64,000 nucleotides of DNA. It comes from Streptomyces sp. 846.5 (GTDB taxonomy: Bacteria; Actinomycetota; Actinomycetes; Streptomycetales; Streptomycetaceae). The notes beneath the pieces are model-generated. The model had not been told where the DNA came from, searched no databases, and saw only the letters and a program-made list of their open reading frames with translations. The stretch spans positions 1 through 64,000 of the forward strand of contig NZ_SOBN01000002.1 of assembly GCF_004365705.1 (NCBI RefSeq), given 5' to 3'. The position numbers and the translations under genes are program-made. Positions 35,263 to 43,741 of the stretch are shown here, one piece after another; position 1 is the stretch's first letter; every line of letters starts with the position of its first letter.

Positions 35263-36047
35263 TCAGAGCGCCCCTTGGCCGGGCTGCGGATAGCCGATCT
35301 CGGAAATGTCCTGAGCCAGGTCCGCCAAGCTGACCTCAGGGTTCAGCGACGACACGAGTTCCTGGGTCAGCGGCTGCTGGACATAGACCTGGCTCACTGC
35401 CGCCAGGTCGACGGAGACCTCGTAGTAGTCCTCGGCGAAGCGCTGGAATGCTTCCGGGGAACGTTCGACCAGGAGATCGAACAGGCTCGTGGTTCCGTCA
35501 GGGTCGACAGCACCCTCGGGGAAGTCGATCACTCCGTGCTGCCACCGCTCGTCCGTTGCTCCCCGCCACAAGCAGGCCGTCACGACGGGCATGCCGTTCT
35601 CGTCGGTGAACGCCGGCTCCTCGACGAAGGGCTTGAAAATCTCGGGGACCTCGTCGATAACTCCCGGCCAGGGCTCGCCTTCGTTGCCATACGGGCTCAT
35701 CGGCGACTCGTGGTCGAAGCCGCGGACATAGGCTCCCGCCGCCGAGAACACGATCGAGTACTCGTCTCCCGACCCGTTGCGCATCGAGGCCATCTCCTCG
35801 TCGTCGGCCCAACTGGCGTTGAAGGAGTAGTGCCGGCTCTCCCAATCGGGGCTCAGGATCGCATCGAGCATCGCCAGTGAACGGCACAGGTCCCGCAGGT
35901 CGGTGATGGCGGGGAGCTGGCGGGCTACGTCATAGACAGTCACATGCTCATCCAACCCGATGCCACCGACACCCAGGTCCACTTGGGGCGTCGTAACCCC
36001 CAGTTCCAATATGCGTGGCCAGGTTCCAACTATCGTGTCCCGGCTCA
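35061..36047. mobile_element. Single-gene cassette with 26-bp inverted repeats (cassette 4)
   Basis: The repeats read TGAGCCTGGACACGGTAGTT at 35061 (to 35086) and TGAGCCGGGACACGATAGTT on the other strand from 36047, both ending GGAACC, with 24 of 26 matches. Perfect CCGGC direct repeats flank the element (35056-35060, 36048-36052). Four TTGGAACC-type repeats lie inside the left end and two inside the right. The one gene (35263-35943) runs leftward. The architecture equals cassette 1 with unrelated sequences. Confidence 0.85.
35263..35943 (-). CDS. Unknown protein carried by cassette 4
   Basis: About 226 residues from the GTG at 35943 (VTVYDVARQLPAITDLRDLC). It is acidic, with no membrane segment, and has an immunity-like look (WADDEEMASMRNGSGDEYSI; YVRGFDHESPMSPYG; PGVIDEVPEIFKPFVEEPAF). 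The family is not recognised. The frame is open further upstream but that DNA is the cassette end, so the internal GTG was chosen. Confidence 0.65.
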   Translation of the reverse strand: MTVYDVARQLPAITDLRDLCRSLAMLDAILSPDWESRHYSFNASWADDEEMASMRNGSGDEYSIVFSAAGAYVRGFDHESPMSPYGNEGEPWPGVIDEVPEIFKPFVEEPAFTDENGMPVVTACLWRGATDERWQHGVIDFPEGAVDPDGTTSLFDLLVERSPEAFQRFAEDYYEVSVDLAAVSQVYVQQPLTQELVSSLNPEVSLADLAQDISEIGYPQPGQGAL

Positions 36048-36119
36048 CCGGCTCGGAGCCGCACCTACAGCCTGGCCAACTAGCCTGAAAATTTTGGTCA
36101 ACTACGAAGCACAGTCACA

Positions 36120-36214
36120 TCCACGACGGCCAGGGCGACGCAGACCCCGCCGACCGATGCCCCGGAGGTGCTCCGGGGGAGTGTTCCGTGCCTGCCGCCT
36201 CCGGATCTTCCCGG
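36120..36214. other. Cassette target sequence also found at 5230-5310
   Basis: The run GGCCAGGGCGACGCAGAC and its surroundings are close to GGACAGGGCGACGCGGAC at 5237 onward. In both places a cassette of the TGGCCA type ends directly beside it, so these cassettes chose, or were copied together with, the same kind of site. Confidence 0.5.
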
Positions 36215-37894
36215 TCACGCCCGGCCGGGAAGTCCGTGTAGTTCGCTGATTCGAAGCAGGCGGCCCAGGAGCAGGAACAGGGCGAGCATCGCGGCACCAC
36301 CCACTCCCAGGGCCAGTAGCGATGCAGCCGCTGGTGCCGCGACGAGGCCGGTGCAGGAGTGGCCCGCAGCCCAGCCGAGGGCACCGGCGGTCGTGGCGGC
36401 GGTGGCGAGCTTGCCGTACGTGCGCAGGAGGCGCTTGCCGTCCAGGCGCCCTTCGAGCCGGCGGCGCAGGCGTGCCCCGGTGATCAGCAGGCCGATCGTG
36501 TAGGAGAGGGCGTAGGCGGCGGCCATGCCGGTGACCGCCCAGCGCGCAGGGAGCAGGAGGTGGCAGCCGGTGGTCAGGGCGATGTCGATGGCGGAGATCC
36601 ACACCGCCATCCGGAACGGGGTGCGGGTGTCCTCGAAGGCGTAGAAGCCGCGTAGGAGAAGGTACTGGGCGGAGAACGGGATCAGGCCCAGGGCGAACGC
36701 CTGGAGCATGTGGCCCAGCGGCTGTTCGGAGGCCGGGCCGCTGCTGCTGTAGGAGAACATCAGGGTCGCGATCTGCGGGCCGAAGGCCAGGAAGAAGATC
36801 GAGGCAGGAACGATAACCGCGCCGGTGACGCGCAGGCCCCGGGACAGGTCCTCACGCATGTCGTGCAGCCGGTGCTCGGCCGCAGCCCGGCTCATCCGCG
36901 GCAGCAGCGCTGTCACCAGGGAGACCGTGACGATGGCCTGCGGCAGGATCCAGATGTTCTGCGCGAAGAAGTAGGCGCTGTTGCCCGCCCCGGCCGTGGG
37001 CAGCAGCGCGTCGACAGCGTTGGCGTAGCGCGTCACCACGGCCAGGGCGACCTGGTTGACCAGGACGAACAGCAAAGTCCAGCGAGCCGCGCCCACGCTC
37101 TTGCGCAACCCCGTGCCGCGCCAGTCGAACCGCGGCCTCCACCGGAAGCCCGAACCCGCGAGGAAGGGGATCAGGCACAGCGCCTGCAGGACGATGCCGA
37201 TCGTGGTGCCGATCCCCAGCAGCCGCACCTGCGCCGGCGTCACCGCCGCGGCGTCGGCCGGCGCGGGCACCAGCCACATGTACAGCCCGAACAGGGCGAT
37301 CAGGACGACGTTGTTCAGTACCGGAGTCCACATCATCGCGCCGAACCTGCCCCGGGCGTTGAGGGCCTGTCCCAGCATGAAGTACAGGCCGTAGAAGAAG
37401 ACCTGCGGCAGCAGGAAGCGGGCGAAGGCCACCGTCAGCTCGAAGAGCTGGTGGTTGCCGGCCGAGTCGGGCATGTACAGCCCGACGATCTGCGGCGCCA
37501 ACACCACCATCAGCACCGTGCCCACCGCGAGTACGCTCAGCACCAGCGTGAACAACCGCTGCTCGTGCGCCACCCCGCCGTCGGGATGCTCGACCCGGGC
37601 ACGAATCAACTGCGGCACCAGCACCGAGTTCAACGCCCCACCGATCAGCAGGACATACAGGCTGGTCGGCAGGGTGTTCGCGGTGTTGTAGGAACCACCC
37701 ACCGCCAACGTGCCCAGCGCGGCCGCCTGCAGCATCAACCGGACCATCCCGGTAGCCCGCGATGCCACCGTGCCCACCGCCATCAACGCCGACGACCTCA
37801 TCAACCCACCCGACGCCGCCCCCGCGCCCCGCCTGGCATGACGCCCCCGCCCGCGCCGCCCCGACTCGGTACCCACCCCTGCCTGCTCAACCAT
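36215..37894 (-). CDS. murJ: MurJ/MviN-family lipid II flippase
   Basis: 559 residues with about 14 hydrophobic segments and the family start (MRSSALMAVGTVASRATGMV), KSVGAARWTLLFVLVNQVAL and YGLYFMLGQALNARGRFGA. MurJ flips lipid-linked peptidoglycan precursors across the membrane. A short Arg-rich cytoplasmic N-terminus precedes the first helix. It stands alone between a cassette and an ISL3 element, so it is probably an extra copy or a passenger rather than the chromosomal murJ of a housekeeping locus. Confidence 0.88.
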   Translation of the reverse strand: MVEQAGVGTESGRRGRGRHARRGAGAASGGLMRSSALMAVGTVASRATGMVRLMLQAAALGTLAVGGSYNTANTLPTSLYVLLIGGALNSVLVPQLIRARVEHPDGGVAHEQRLFTLVLSVLAVGTVLMVVLAPQIVGLYMPDSAGNHQLFELTVAFARFLLPQVFFYGLYFMLGQALNARGRFGAMMWTPVLNNVVLIALFGLYMWLVPAPADAAAVTPAQVRLLGIGTTIGIVLQALCLIPFLAGSGFRWRPRFDWRGTGLRKSVGAARWTLLFVLVNQVALAVVTRYANAVDALLPTAGAGNSAYFFAQNIWILPQAIVTVSLVTALLPRMSRAAAEHRLHDMREDLSRGLRVTGAVIVPASIFFLAFGPQIATLMFSYSSSGPASEQPLGHMLQAFALGLIPFSAQYLLLRGFYAFEDTRTPFRMAVWISAIDIALTTGCHLLLPARWAVTGMAAAYALSYTIGLLITGARLRRRLEGRLDGKRLLRTYGKLATAATTAGALGWAAGHSCTGLVAAPAAASLLALGVGGAAMLALFLLLGRLLRISELHGLPGRA

Positions 37895-38020
37895 GCACCC
37901 AATCTAGGCCCAACAGGATCACCACATCCGCCCGCCCAATGTGCTCCCCCGGACCGCGGACTTGACCGACTGAACACGTGAGGTGTCTTGCCCATTCCTC
38001 GCGGTGGTGTGTCCGTTTTA

Positions 38021-39426
38021 GGGCTCTTCTGCTGGATCTGTGGGTGTGATCATGCGGGTTGGCGGCGGGGTAGGTGCGGGCGGTTGCCGCCGAGGCAGAG
38101 CATGACGAGGGCGATGATTGCTTCGGCGGTGCGGAAGCCGAAGCCCCGGCGGATGATGAGCCTGGTCTTGGTGTTCGTTGACTCGATCAGTCCGTTGCTC
38201 AGTTGCTCGACGACGGCGTGGAGGATGGCGTCGTAGTGACGGCGGATCTTGCGGCCGAGTTCGACGAACGCGAGGATGCGGCTGCGTGCGGCCCAGGTCA
38301 GCCAGCGGTCCAGGGCGGCAATGGCGGCATCGGTCCCCTCGGTTCTGGCGATCTGGTAGATCGTGCGCAGGCCCTCCTTGAGGAGGTAGGCGCGGTGCAG
38401 GCGGGGGTCGTTGGTCGCGATCCAGCCGAGTTTGGCCTGCTGGCGGGGCGTGAGGTCTTCGGGGTTCTTCCACAGGGCGTGCCGGGAGTGCTTCAACTTA
38501 CGTGCCAGATCAGGGTCGCCGGCCTCGCGCCGGGCTCGGTTCCAGGCGGCGCGGCGCTCCTCGTCCAGGGCATCAGTGGCCCAGGCGACCACGTGGAACG
38601 GGTCCATGGCGCGCACGGCGTTGGGGGCCCGTTCGGCGACCACGTCGGCGATCCACTCCGCACCGTCCGCGCTGATGTGGGTGAGCTTGTGGGAACGTTC
38701 CTCGCCGAGCGCGTCGAAGAAGCCGCGCAGCGGGTCCTTGCCGTGGCCCTCGCACATCCATACGACCTTGCGGGTGTCGTGGTCCACCACGACGGTCATG
38801 TACTTCTGGCCCCTGCGGTAGGAGATCTCGTCGATGCCGATCCGGCGCAGGCCGGCGAGGCGGTCGATGCCCGCGTCAGCCTCGCGTTGGTAGCGGGTGA
38901 TGATCGCGCCCACGGTGCGCCAGGCAGTCCGCATCAGCTGGGCGGTGGCCGCTTTGGAGCACTCGGTGGCCATCCAGGTGACCTGCTGGTCGAAGTCGTA
39001 GGTGTGACCGGCGCCGTGCCTCGCCCAGGGCACCGCGGCGACCACCACTCCGTGTCGCTTGCACCTCACCCGAGGTGCGTCGGCCTCCAGGAACAGCTTC
39101 AGCCCGGCCGCGTCCAGGTGTCGCCAGCGGCGTCGACCAGCCCCGGCATCAAACCCCGGACTGCGGGTCCCGCAGCTCCCGCACCGCCGTCGCACCCGCG
39201 GCTTCGCCCGCACCGCGATCACCATGACCTGCGATTCATCCTCGAACCACATGTCCTCCGGCGCTGCTTCCTCGCATCCGACCAGTGCCTTCAATACGGT
39301 GGTGAACCGCACGCCGTTCTCCCTACGCATCTGATCCTGAGCCTCGATACCTCAAGATCTGCACAGGGGACGGCGTGCATTGCGTCAGGCGCTCCGAACC
39401 GACCCACAGATGGAGCACAAGAGCCC
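38021..39426. mobile_element. ISL3-family element
   Basis: A 1406-bp element. The ends are inverted repeats GGGCTCTTCTGCTGGATCTG at 38021 and GGGCTCTTGTGCTCCATCTG on the other strand from 39426, about 22 of 25 matching. GTTTTA lies on both sides (38015-38020 and 39427-39432), with GG next to it, in line with an 8-bp family duplication that is not fully resolved here. Confidence 0.85.
38050..39330 (-). CDS. ISL3-family transposase
   Basis: 426 residues. The N-terminal zinc finger reads RRRCGSCGTRSPGFD with a second Cys/His pair (RVRCKRHG). The DDE-type core has IGIDEISYRRGQKYMTVVVD (Asp), VRAMDPFHVVAWATDALDEE (Asp) and SNGLIESTNTKTRLIIRRGF (Glu). The frame is intact, so this element may be active. 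Confidence 0.93.
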   Translation of the reverse strand: MRRENGVRFTTVLKALVGCEEAAPEDMWFEDESQVMVIAVRAKPRVRRRCGSCGTRSPGFDAGAGRRRWRHLDAAGLKLFLEADAPRVRCKRHGVVVAAVPWARHGAGHTYDFDQQVTWMATECSKAATAQLMRTAWRTVGAIITRYQREADAGIDRLAGLRRIGIDEISYRRGQKYMTVVVDHDTRKVVWMCEGHGKDPLRGFFDALGEERSHKLTHISADGAEWIADVVAERAPNAVRAMDPFHVVAWATDALDEERRAAWNRARREAGDPDLARKLKHSRHALWKNPEDLTPRQQAKLGWIATNDPRLHRAYLLKEGLRTIYQIARTEGTDAAIAALDRWLTWAARSRILAFVELGRKIRRHYDAILHAVVEQLSNGLIESTNTKTRLIIRRGFGFRTAEAIIALVMLCLGGNRPHLPRRQPA

Positions 39427-39594
39427 GTTTTAGGCCCCTGCCCGCGCAGTTTGCATGGCCACGGGGCTCAGTGCGATCCGCCACATCGAACGCGTAGACC
39501 GCCGGCGTCTCGTGCTCCTTGCGCACCAGCATTCCCGGCGCGTTGACCGGCCGATGGTGCAGCGTCACCGTCCCGGATCTGCCGGCCACCTCGA
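39427..39594 (-). pseudogene. Short frame cut by the ISL3 element
   Basis: A coding-like stretch (VAGRSGTVTLHHRPVNAPGM, then LVRKEHETPAVYAFDVADRT) runs leftward into the ISL3 element and loses its end there. It follows closely behind the gene at 39603. The family is not recognised, and it may be a chance frame. Confidence 0.3.
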
Positions 39595-39602
39595 TGGCGC
39601 GG

Positions 39603-39938
39603 TCAGGCGCCCTCGGCAGCCACCTGGTAGTAGGAGAAGACATGGTCACGCCCCTGCTCCCAAGTCCATTCCGCGCCACGGTTGAACGGGTAGGAGCGCG
39701 CCAGCTCGAAGAACGCCGGTGAGGGCTTGCCACGCCTGATCGGCGAGTTCACGACGATGGCCGAGAGCATCGGCGCGCCCACCGCGGCCTCCTGCAGACA
39801 CAGGTCCTTCAAAAGCAGACCGATCAGCGTGCCGCGGTGGTGGACCGGGTGGCCCTGACCCTTGAGGATCTTGGAAAGCTCCTCGTAGTAGAACAGCGGC
39901 CCGCGCCAGCTCGCCCTCTCCTTGACGACGGTGGTCAC
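39603..39938 (-). CDS. Conserved small protein of unknown function
   Basis: 111 residues from the GTG at 39938. The middle (VHHRGTLIGLLLKDLCLQEA, then GAPMLSAIVVNSPIRRGKPS, then AFFELARSYPF) is a pattern I associate with a widespread uncharacterised domain of mobile and phage-rich regions: a short helix, an exposed strand ending MLSAIVV, and a FF-x-LAR helix. No catalytic residues are evident. It stands alone, just upstream of the ISL3 insertion. Confidence 0.6.
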   Translation of the reverse strand: MTTVVKERASWRGPLFYYEELSKILKGQGHPVHHRGTLIGLLLKDLCLQEAAVGAPMLSAIVVNSPIRRGKPSPAFFELARSYPFNRGAEWTWEQGRDHVFSYYQVAAEGA

Positions 39939-40370
39939 CGCCGCGAGCGCAGCCTCCTACTCTGGCGTGCCGGGACGTATCGGCAAGGGGACTCCAACCT
40001 TGAACGGCTGGGCCGCTCAACATAGTTGCCCACCCCACTCACGCGCCAGCCATTGACCACCGCCAGCCTCCGGGCCGACCAGACGACCCTCGCGAAGCGC
40101 GCACGGGGGTCTGCGACGCGGCAGCACCGGCATCCGGCGTCCATATTTTGCACGCAACCTCCGAGGCACCCGGGCGCCAGAGCGCCGCCCCCGGGCAGGG
40201 ACCGAGAGTCAGGCGGCCAATAGCCCAGAGGGCCCCGCACCAGCAACGCATGCTGATCCGTCCGTCGCCAGGTCCAGTACCGGCCCGACCTTATCGACGG
40301 ATGCCTCGCCGGCAGCGGACTCACCATGACGACACCACGCCTACAACCTCAGTAACGTGGCTTCTGTTCG
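39939..40370. other. Intergenic region without a supported gene
   Basis: Short frames exist on both strands but none has a ribosome site and coding-like composition together. The region separates two leftward genes and probably holds the promoter of the gene at 39938. Confidence 0.35.
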
Positions 40371-41075
40371 TCAGGATTTGATTTGCCATTCTCCGGTCAC
40401 TTCGGCGAATCCGCTGTCGGGGGTGAACTCGACCCGGGTCAGGTGGGCTCCGATGGGGATGGCCATGACGATGTAGCCGGTGGTGGTGTGTCCCGGCGGC
40501 AGGTTCTGGGCGCTGCGGTCGATGAGCGGTCCCGCCGTGATGGTGGGGTAGACGTAGGACCCCGCCTGCTGTCGGGTGTTGGTCCAGCCCCAGGTGCAGT
40601 TGCTCGCCGAGTCGTCGAAGGGCGTGTTGCCGTCGTTGGTGAGCCGTAGTTCCAGTGCGACGTACTTCTGTCCGCGGAAGAGCAGGGAGGAGCCGCCCAC
40701 TGCGCAGGCCGGGTCCACCATGCGAAGCAGGGTGACGGTCAGTTTCTCGCCGTCCTTGCCCACGGCGTGAGTGGGGCGGCCGTCGTGGTCGACGCTGAAG
40801 TGCAGCGGCTTGCCGAGGTCGGTCACCTGCGTCGCAGCCGGCAAGGCCGGAAACGGGTCCGCGCCGCCCGGCTCCGCCTGCGTGGAAGCGGACTGGCACG
40901 GGCGGTGCGTGGCGCCGCCGGCGCTGGCGTATCCGGCCGCGGGAACACGTGAGACACGCGGGCTGGCGCCCGCGCACCCGGCGGCCAAGGCTGTCAATGC
41001 GACCAGAGCCACCGCCGCACAGACGAGGAGGGTGCTGCGCCGGGCGGGAGGTACCGCCGGACGGGGTGTGTTCAC
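40371..41075 (-). CDS. Secreted lipoprotein, DUF4232/DUF4352-like
   Basis: About 234 residues from the GTG at 41075. A signal peptide with lipobox (VCAAVALVALTALAAGCAGA) predicts lipid attachment to the outer face of the membrane. The mature part has a beta-rich domain (YVALELRLTNDGNTPFDDSA, LPPGHTTTGYIVMAIPIGAH) of the type seen in actinomycete DUF4352-like lipoproteins. Two cysteines (PACAVGG, SNCTWGW) may form a disulphide. The role is unknown. Confidence 0.75.
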   Translation of the reverse strand: MNTPRPAVPPARRSTLLVCAAVALVALTALAAGCAGASPRVSRVPAAGYASAGGATHRPCQSASTQAEPGGADPFPALPAATQVTDLGKPLHFSVDHDGRPTHAVGKDGEKLTVTLLRMVDPACAVGGSSLLFRGQKYVALELRLTNDGNTPFDDSASNCTWGWTNTRQQAGSYVYPTITAGPLIDRSAQNLPPGHTTTGYIVMAIPIGAHLTRVEFTPDSGFAEVTGEWQIKS

Positions 41076-41393
41076 GCGGGGAGCGTAGGGCAGTGATCGA
41101 CTCGTGGGGCCGCTGTGTGAGCATCGACATCGGATCGTTGCGCCCGGGTGGAGATCCCGTGCTTCGACGGCGAAGCCGGCCTGGTCTGTTCCGGATGCCA
41201 GCCACCGACACCCCACCATGTTTCCGGCCCGCGACGAACGCTGCTCACAGCGGATCGCGAAGGAGCGGAGCCGAGCGCGACGACCGGCTGGCCCGGCCCG
41301 GGGACTGACCTCGATCAGCGCGGCATACCAAGTCACGTACGAGTGATTAACGGCAAGTTGACCGATACCGTCATGGTTTTGGGTGCTTGGATC
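41076..41393. other. Intergenic region between divergent genes
   Basis: The region holds the promoters of the lipoprotein (leftward) and the TNT-domain gene (rightward). I see no further gene or palindrome of note. Confidence 0.35.
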
Positions 41394-42065
41394 ATGTTTA
41401 TGACGATTGCCCAGAACATCGCCAGGCTCGGAGCCGGCCTCATCCTCGTCGTCGCGACCACTGCCCTCTCCACCACCCAGGCCCAGGCCACATCACCGGC
41501 TCTCCCCCGCGACACCTGCTCCGCATCCTTCGAGCAGGGAGACATGCGCCTGGGCCCGGAGGAGCTCCCCACCGCCGGCCCGGTCGGCCGCGAGCTCATC
41601 GGCTACCAGCGCACCGGCGGCGCCTCCGACTCCGCCTTCCTGGCCAAGTACTACGACCCGACCGCCTACAACGGTGCCAGCGGCTAGCGCTACCCCCCGG
41701 GCCACGGCTACCTCACCACCCCGGACGGCACGCCACTGGAGACCACCCAACAACTCCTCCCCGGACAGGACATCGACCGCTACGGCAGCGAGTACGGCTC
41801 CTTCCTCGCCCCGGCGGGCCTCCCCTACGCCACCCGCTCGATCCCCCCGCAAAGCCTGGACGGCCAGCCGGCCGCGGGCTGCAACTACCACGACTACAAG
41901 GTACTCAAGCCCTTCGCCGTGGACGCGGGCCCGATCGCCCCCTGGTTCAACCAGCCGGGCCTGGGCTGGCAGTACCAGCTCGACACCTCCCTACTACCCG
42001 ACGGACCAGCGCAGCTCAACGTGCTGTGGCTGGTGAACAACGACTACCTCCACCGCCTGGTCTGA
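41394..42065 (+). pseudogene. Secreted TNT-domain (NAD+ glycohydrolase-type) toxin with an amber codon
   Basis: Signal peptide (MFMTIAQNIARLGAGLILVV, then ATTALSTTQAQA), then a short region ending YDPTAYNGASG, then TAG at 41685-41687. The frame goes on without further stop as the TNT domain: RYPPGHGYLTTPDGTPL, DIDRYGSEYGSFLAPAGLPY, NYHDYKVLKPFAVDAGPIAP and WFNQPGLGWQYQ to the stop at 42063-42065. Family members have Trp where the TAG is, so a TGG-to-TAG change is likely. TNT enzymes destroy NAD+. No immunity gene is obvious next to it. Confidence 0.8.
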
Positions 42066-42250
42066 CCGGCCGCCGGCAAGAGCGCCCCGCAACGGCTCCC
42101 GGAGCTCACCGGACACCGCCCGACACCGTCGAAGCCAAGGCAGCGTGATCGACCAGCCGGTGATCGAGCACGGCGTAGCCCGTCCCGTCCACGGCGGCAC
42201 CCATGCAGCGGATCCGGGGTCTGCGGACCTTGGGCTGGTTCTGCGGGTTC

Positions 42251-42284
42251 AGCGGGCGGGTGACGTTGTCGTCACCCGCCCGCT
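42251..42284 (+). terminator. Strong GC st​em-loop terminator
   Basis: AGCGGGCGGGTGAC (42251-42264) pairs perfectly with 42271-42284 around a 6-base loop; CTTCCT follows. It lies about 185 bases after the TNT gene. Confidence 0.7.
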
Positions 42285-42820
42285 CTTCCTCGTTCGGGAG
42301 TGGGTCGTGAACTCCTGGGACTGCATACCTGGAGAGGAATGGAAGACGTTCTGAGGTCGGCTCTAGGCAGGTCGGAGCCCGTCTCGGACGCGAGTGCGGG
42401 CCGGGGGCGGGTTCGGCCTTCGACGGGCAGGGGAGGGCACTGATTCGGGCGAGAGTTGTCCCGTTTGGGGCATTGCCGGTCACGCCGGGGCCGGGTTGCC
42501 CGTGATCGCTCCGGGCCTGGCTCCAGAACTGGCTGCCGTCGCGGAGGTCCTTGTCGACGCGTGGAACCATCACACTCACGGTGGGGACCCCGAAGTGGTC
42601 GTGAGCTGGGATGTCAGCCCCCAGCTTCGGAGCAATGCGAGGGAAGCCCTGCGGCAGGGCCGCAGGGACGATCCGGCGATCCGCCAACACGGGGGTGGCC
42701 GACGGCATTGGAGCTGCCGTCGGCCACCTCCGACTGTATCGGCCCACCGGCGAACAGCCCCGCGCCGCGGCCGCCGGCGCCGCCGCTCCCCCCGGGGCCG
42801 GTGACCAGCCCCGCCTGGGG
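42285..42820. other. Intergenic region without a supported gene
   Basis: About 540 bases between the terminator and the end of the Nudix gene. Frames here are short and lack motifs. The part at 42690-42730 has an inverted match (GGGGGTGGCCGACGGC with GCCGTCGGCCACCTCC) that could end the leftward Nudix transcript. Confidence 0.4.
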
Positions 42821-43741
42821 TCAGCGGGATCGGAGCAGCGTGGCGAAGTCCCGGCTGTCGGCGTCCAGGTCGGCGCGGGAGGAGGTGATGATCCGGACCT
42901 GGCCGTCTTCGCGAGCCGCGAGCACCGTGCGGATCCGCTCGGCGCGTAGCGGCCCCATGTACTGGAGCAGGTCCTGAGGATCGGCCCAGGCGGCGTCGGC
43001 GACCTCCCCGTCCTGCAGGACCAGTTCGGTGCCGGCGGGCACGGTGCCCATGTCGAAGACGAACTGCACCCCGGGCATGTCCGCGGTGCTGCTGCCGCCG
43101 GCGGTGATCCAGGAGACCGCGAGCAGCCGGCCGGGCGGCAGGCGCAGCCCGGTCTCCTCCGCCAGCTCGCGCACGACCGCGTCGGCCGGGCTCTCCTCGA
43201 CCTCGACCACCCCGCCCGGAGGGCCGTAGGGGGCGCGGTTGTGGCACTTGACCAGCAGAACCCGGCCCGCCGGATCGGTGACCACCGCACACGAAGCGGA
43301 GAACGCCCGCGGCAGCCCCGCGAGGAAGTCCTCGCGCTGCGCGGGGGTCTGCACCCGGGCCAGGGCCAGGTTCACGCCCTCGCGCTGCCGGTCGTCGACC
43401 GGGCTCTCCAGGGGGCGCCAGTCGGTGGCGTGGACTTCATCGGCCTGCAGTTGGAAGTCGGTGCGGCCGGTGGTCAGCAGGAAGCAGAAGTCCAGGTGCA
43501 GGTGGCCGGGCTCGCCGCGGGTCTCGCGGGCCGGGAGGTCGAACACGTCGATGTGCACCGGGACGTCCAGCAGCCACACCAGGTCCTGCTCGACCAGGCC
43601 CAGCTCCTCCTGCAGCTCCCGCAGCAGCGCCCCGGCCAGCGACTGGTCCCCGGGCTCCAGGTGCCCGCCGACGGCCGGGAGCCACTTCCCGCTGGCGGCG
43701 TGCGCGATGTGCAGGACCAGGCCGTCCGGGTTCAGGATCAC
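42821..43741 (-). CDS. Protein with two Nudix hydrolase domains
   Basis: 306 residues as started from GTG 43741, though similarity seems to begin about 15 codons earlier (DRREWRGHATASAVILNPDG), so the true start is uncertain. Two complete Nudix boxes are visible: GGHLEPGDQSLAGALLREL with QEELG in the first half, and GGVVEVEESPADAVVRELAE with ETG in the second. Nudix enzymes hydrolyse nucleoside diphosphates linked to another group. Two active boxes in one chain suggest an internal duplication or two substrates. The upstream gene runs into it in another frame. Confidence 0.82.
   Translation of the reverse strand: MILNPDGLVLHIAHAASGKWLPAVGGHLEPGDQSLAGALLRELQEELGLVEQDLVWLLDVPVHIDVFDLPARETRGEPGHLHLDFCFLLTTGRTDFQLQADEVHATDWRPLESPVDDRQREGVNLALARVQTPAQREDFLAGLPRAFSASCAVVTDPAGRVLLVKCHNRAPYGPPGGVVEVEESPADAVVRELAEETGLRLPPGRLLAVSWITAGGSSTADMPGVQFVFDMGTVPAGTELVLQDGEVADAAWADPQDLLQYMGPLRAERIRTVLAAREDGQVRIITSSRADLDADSRDFATLLRSR

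Larger units (their letters stand above)
33369..36119. mobile_element. Cassette 2 with a GyrB-like gene, invaded by cassette 4
   Basis: The left end (CGTAGATGGCCAC) matches the left end of cassette 1 from its CGTAG onward, but the outer 12 bases are missing where cassette 3 abuts. The right end, read on the other strand from 36119, is TGTGACTGTGCTTCGTAG, then TTGACCAAAATTTTCAGGCT, clearly of the cassette 1 type. It carries the GyrB-like gene; the 35061-36047 cassette is nested near its right end. No target duplication can be read because the left tip is lost. Confidence 0.5.

Noticed and set aside
37890-38020. Frame continuing from the scrap at 39427 across the ISL3 element toward murJ
   Set aside because: It stays open when the element is removed, but the residues look random and it overlaps the murJ start.
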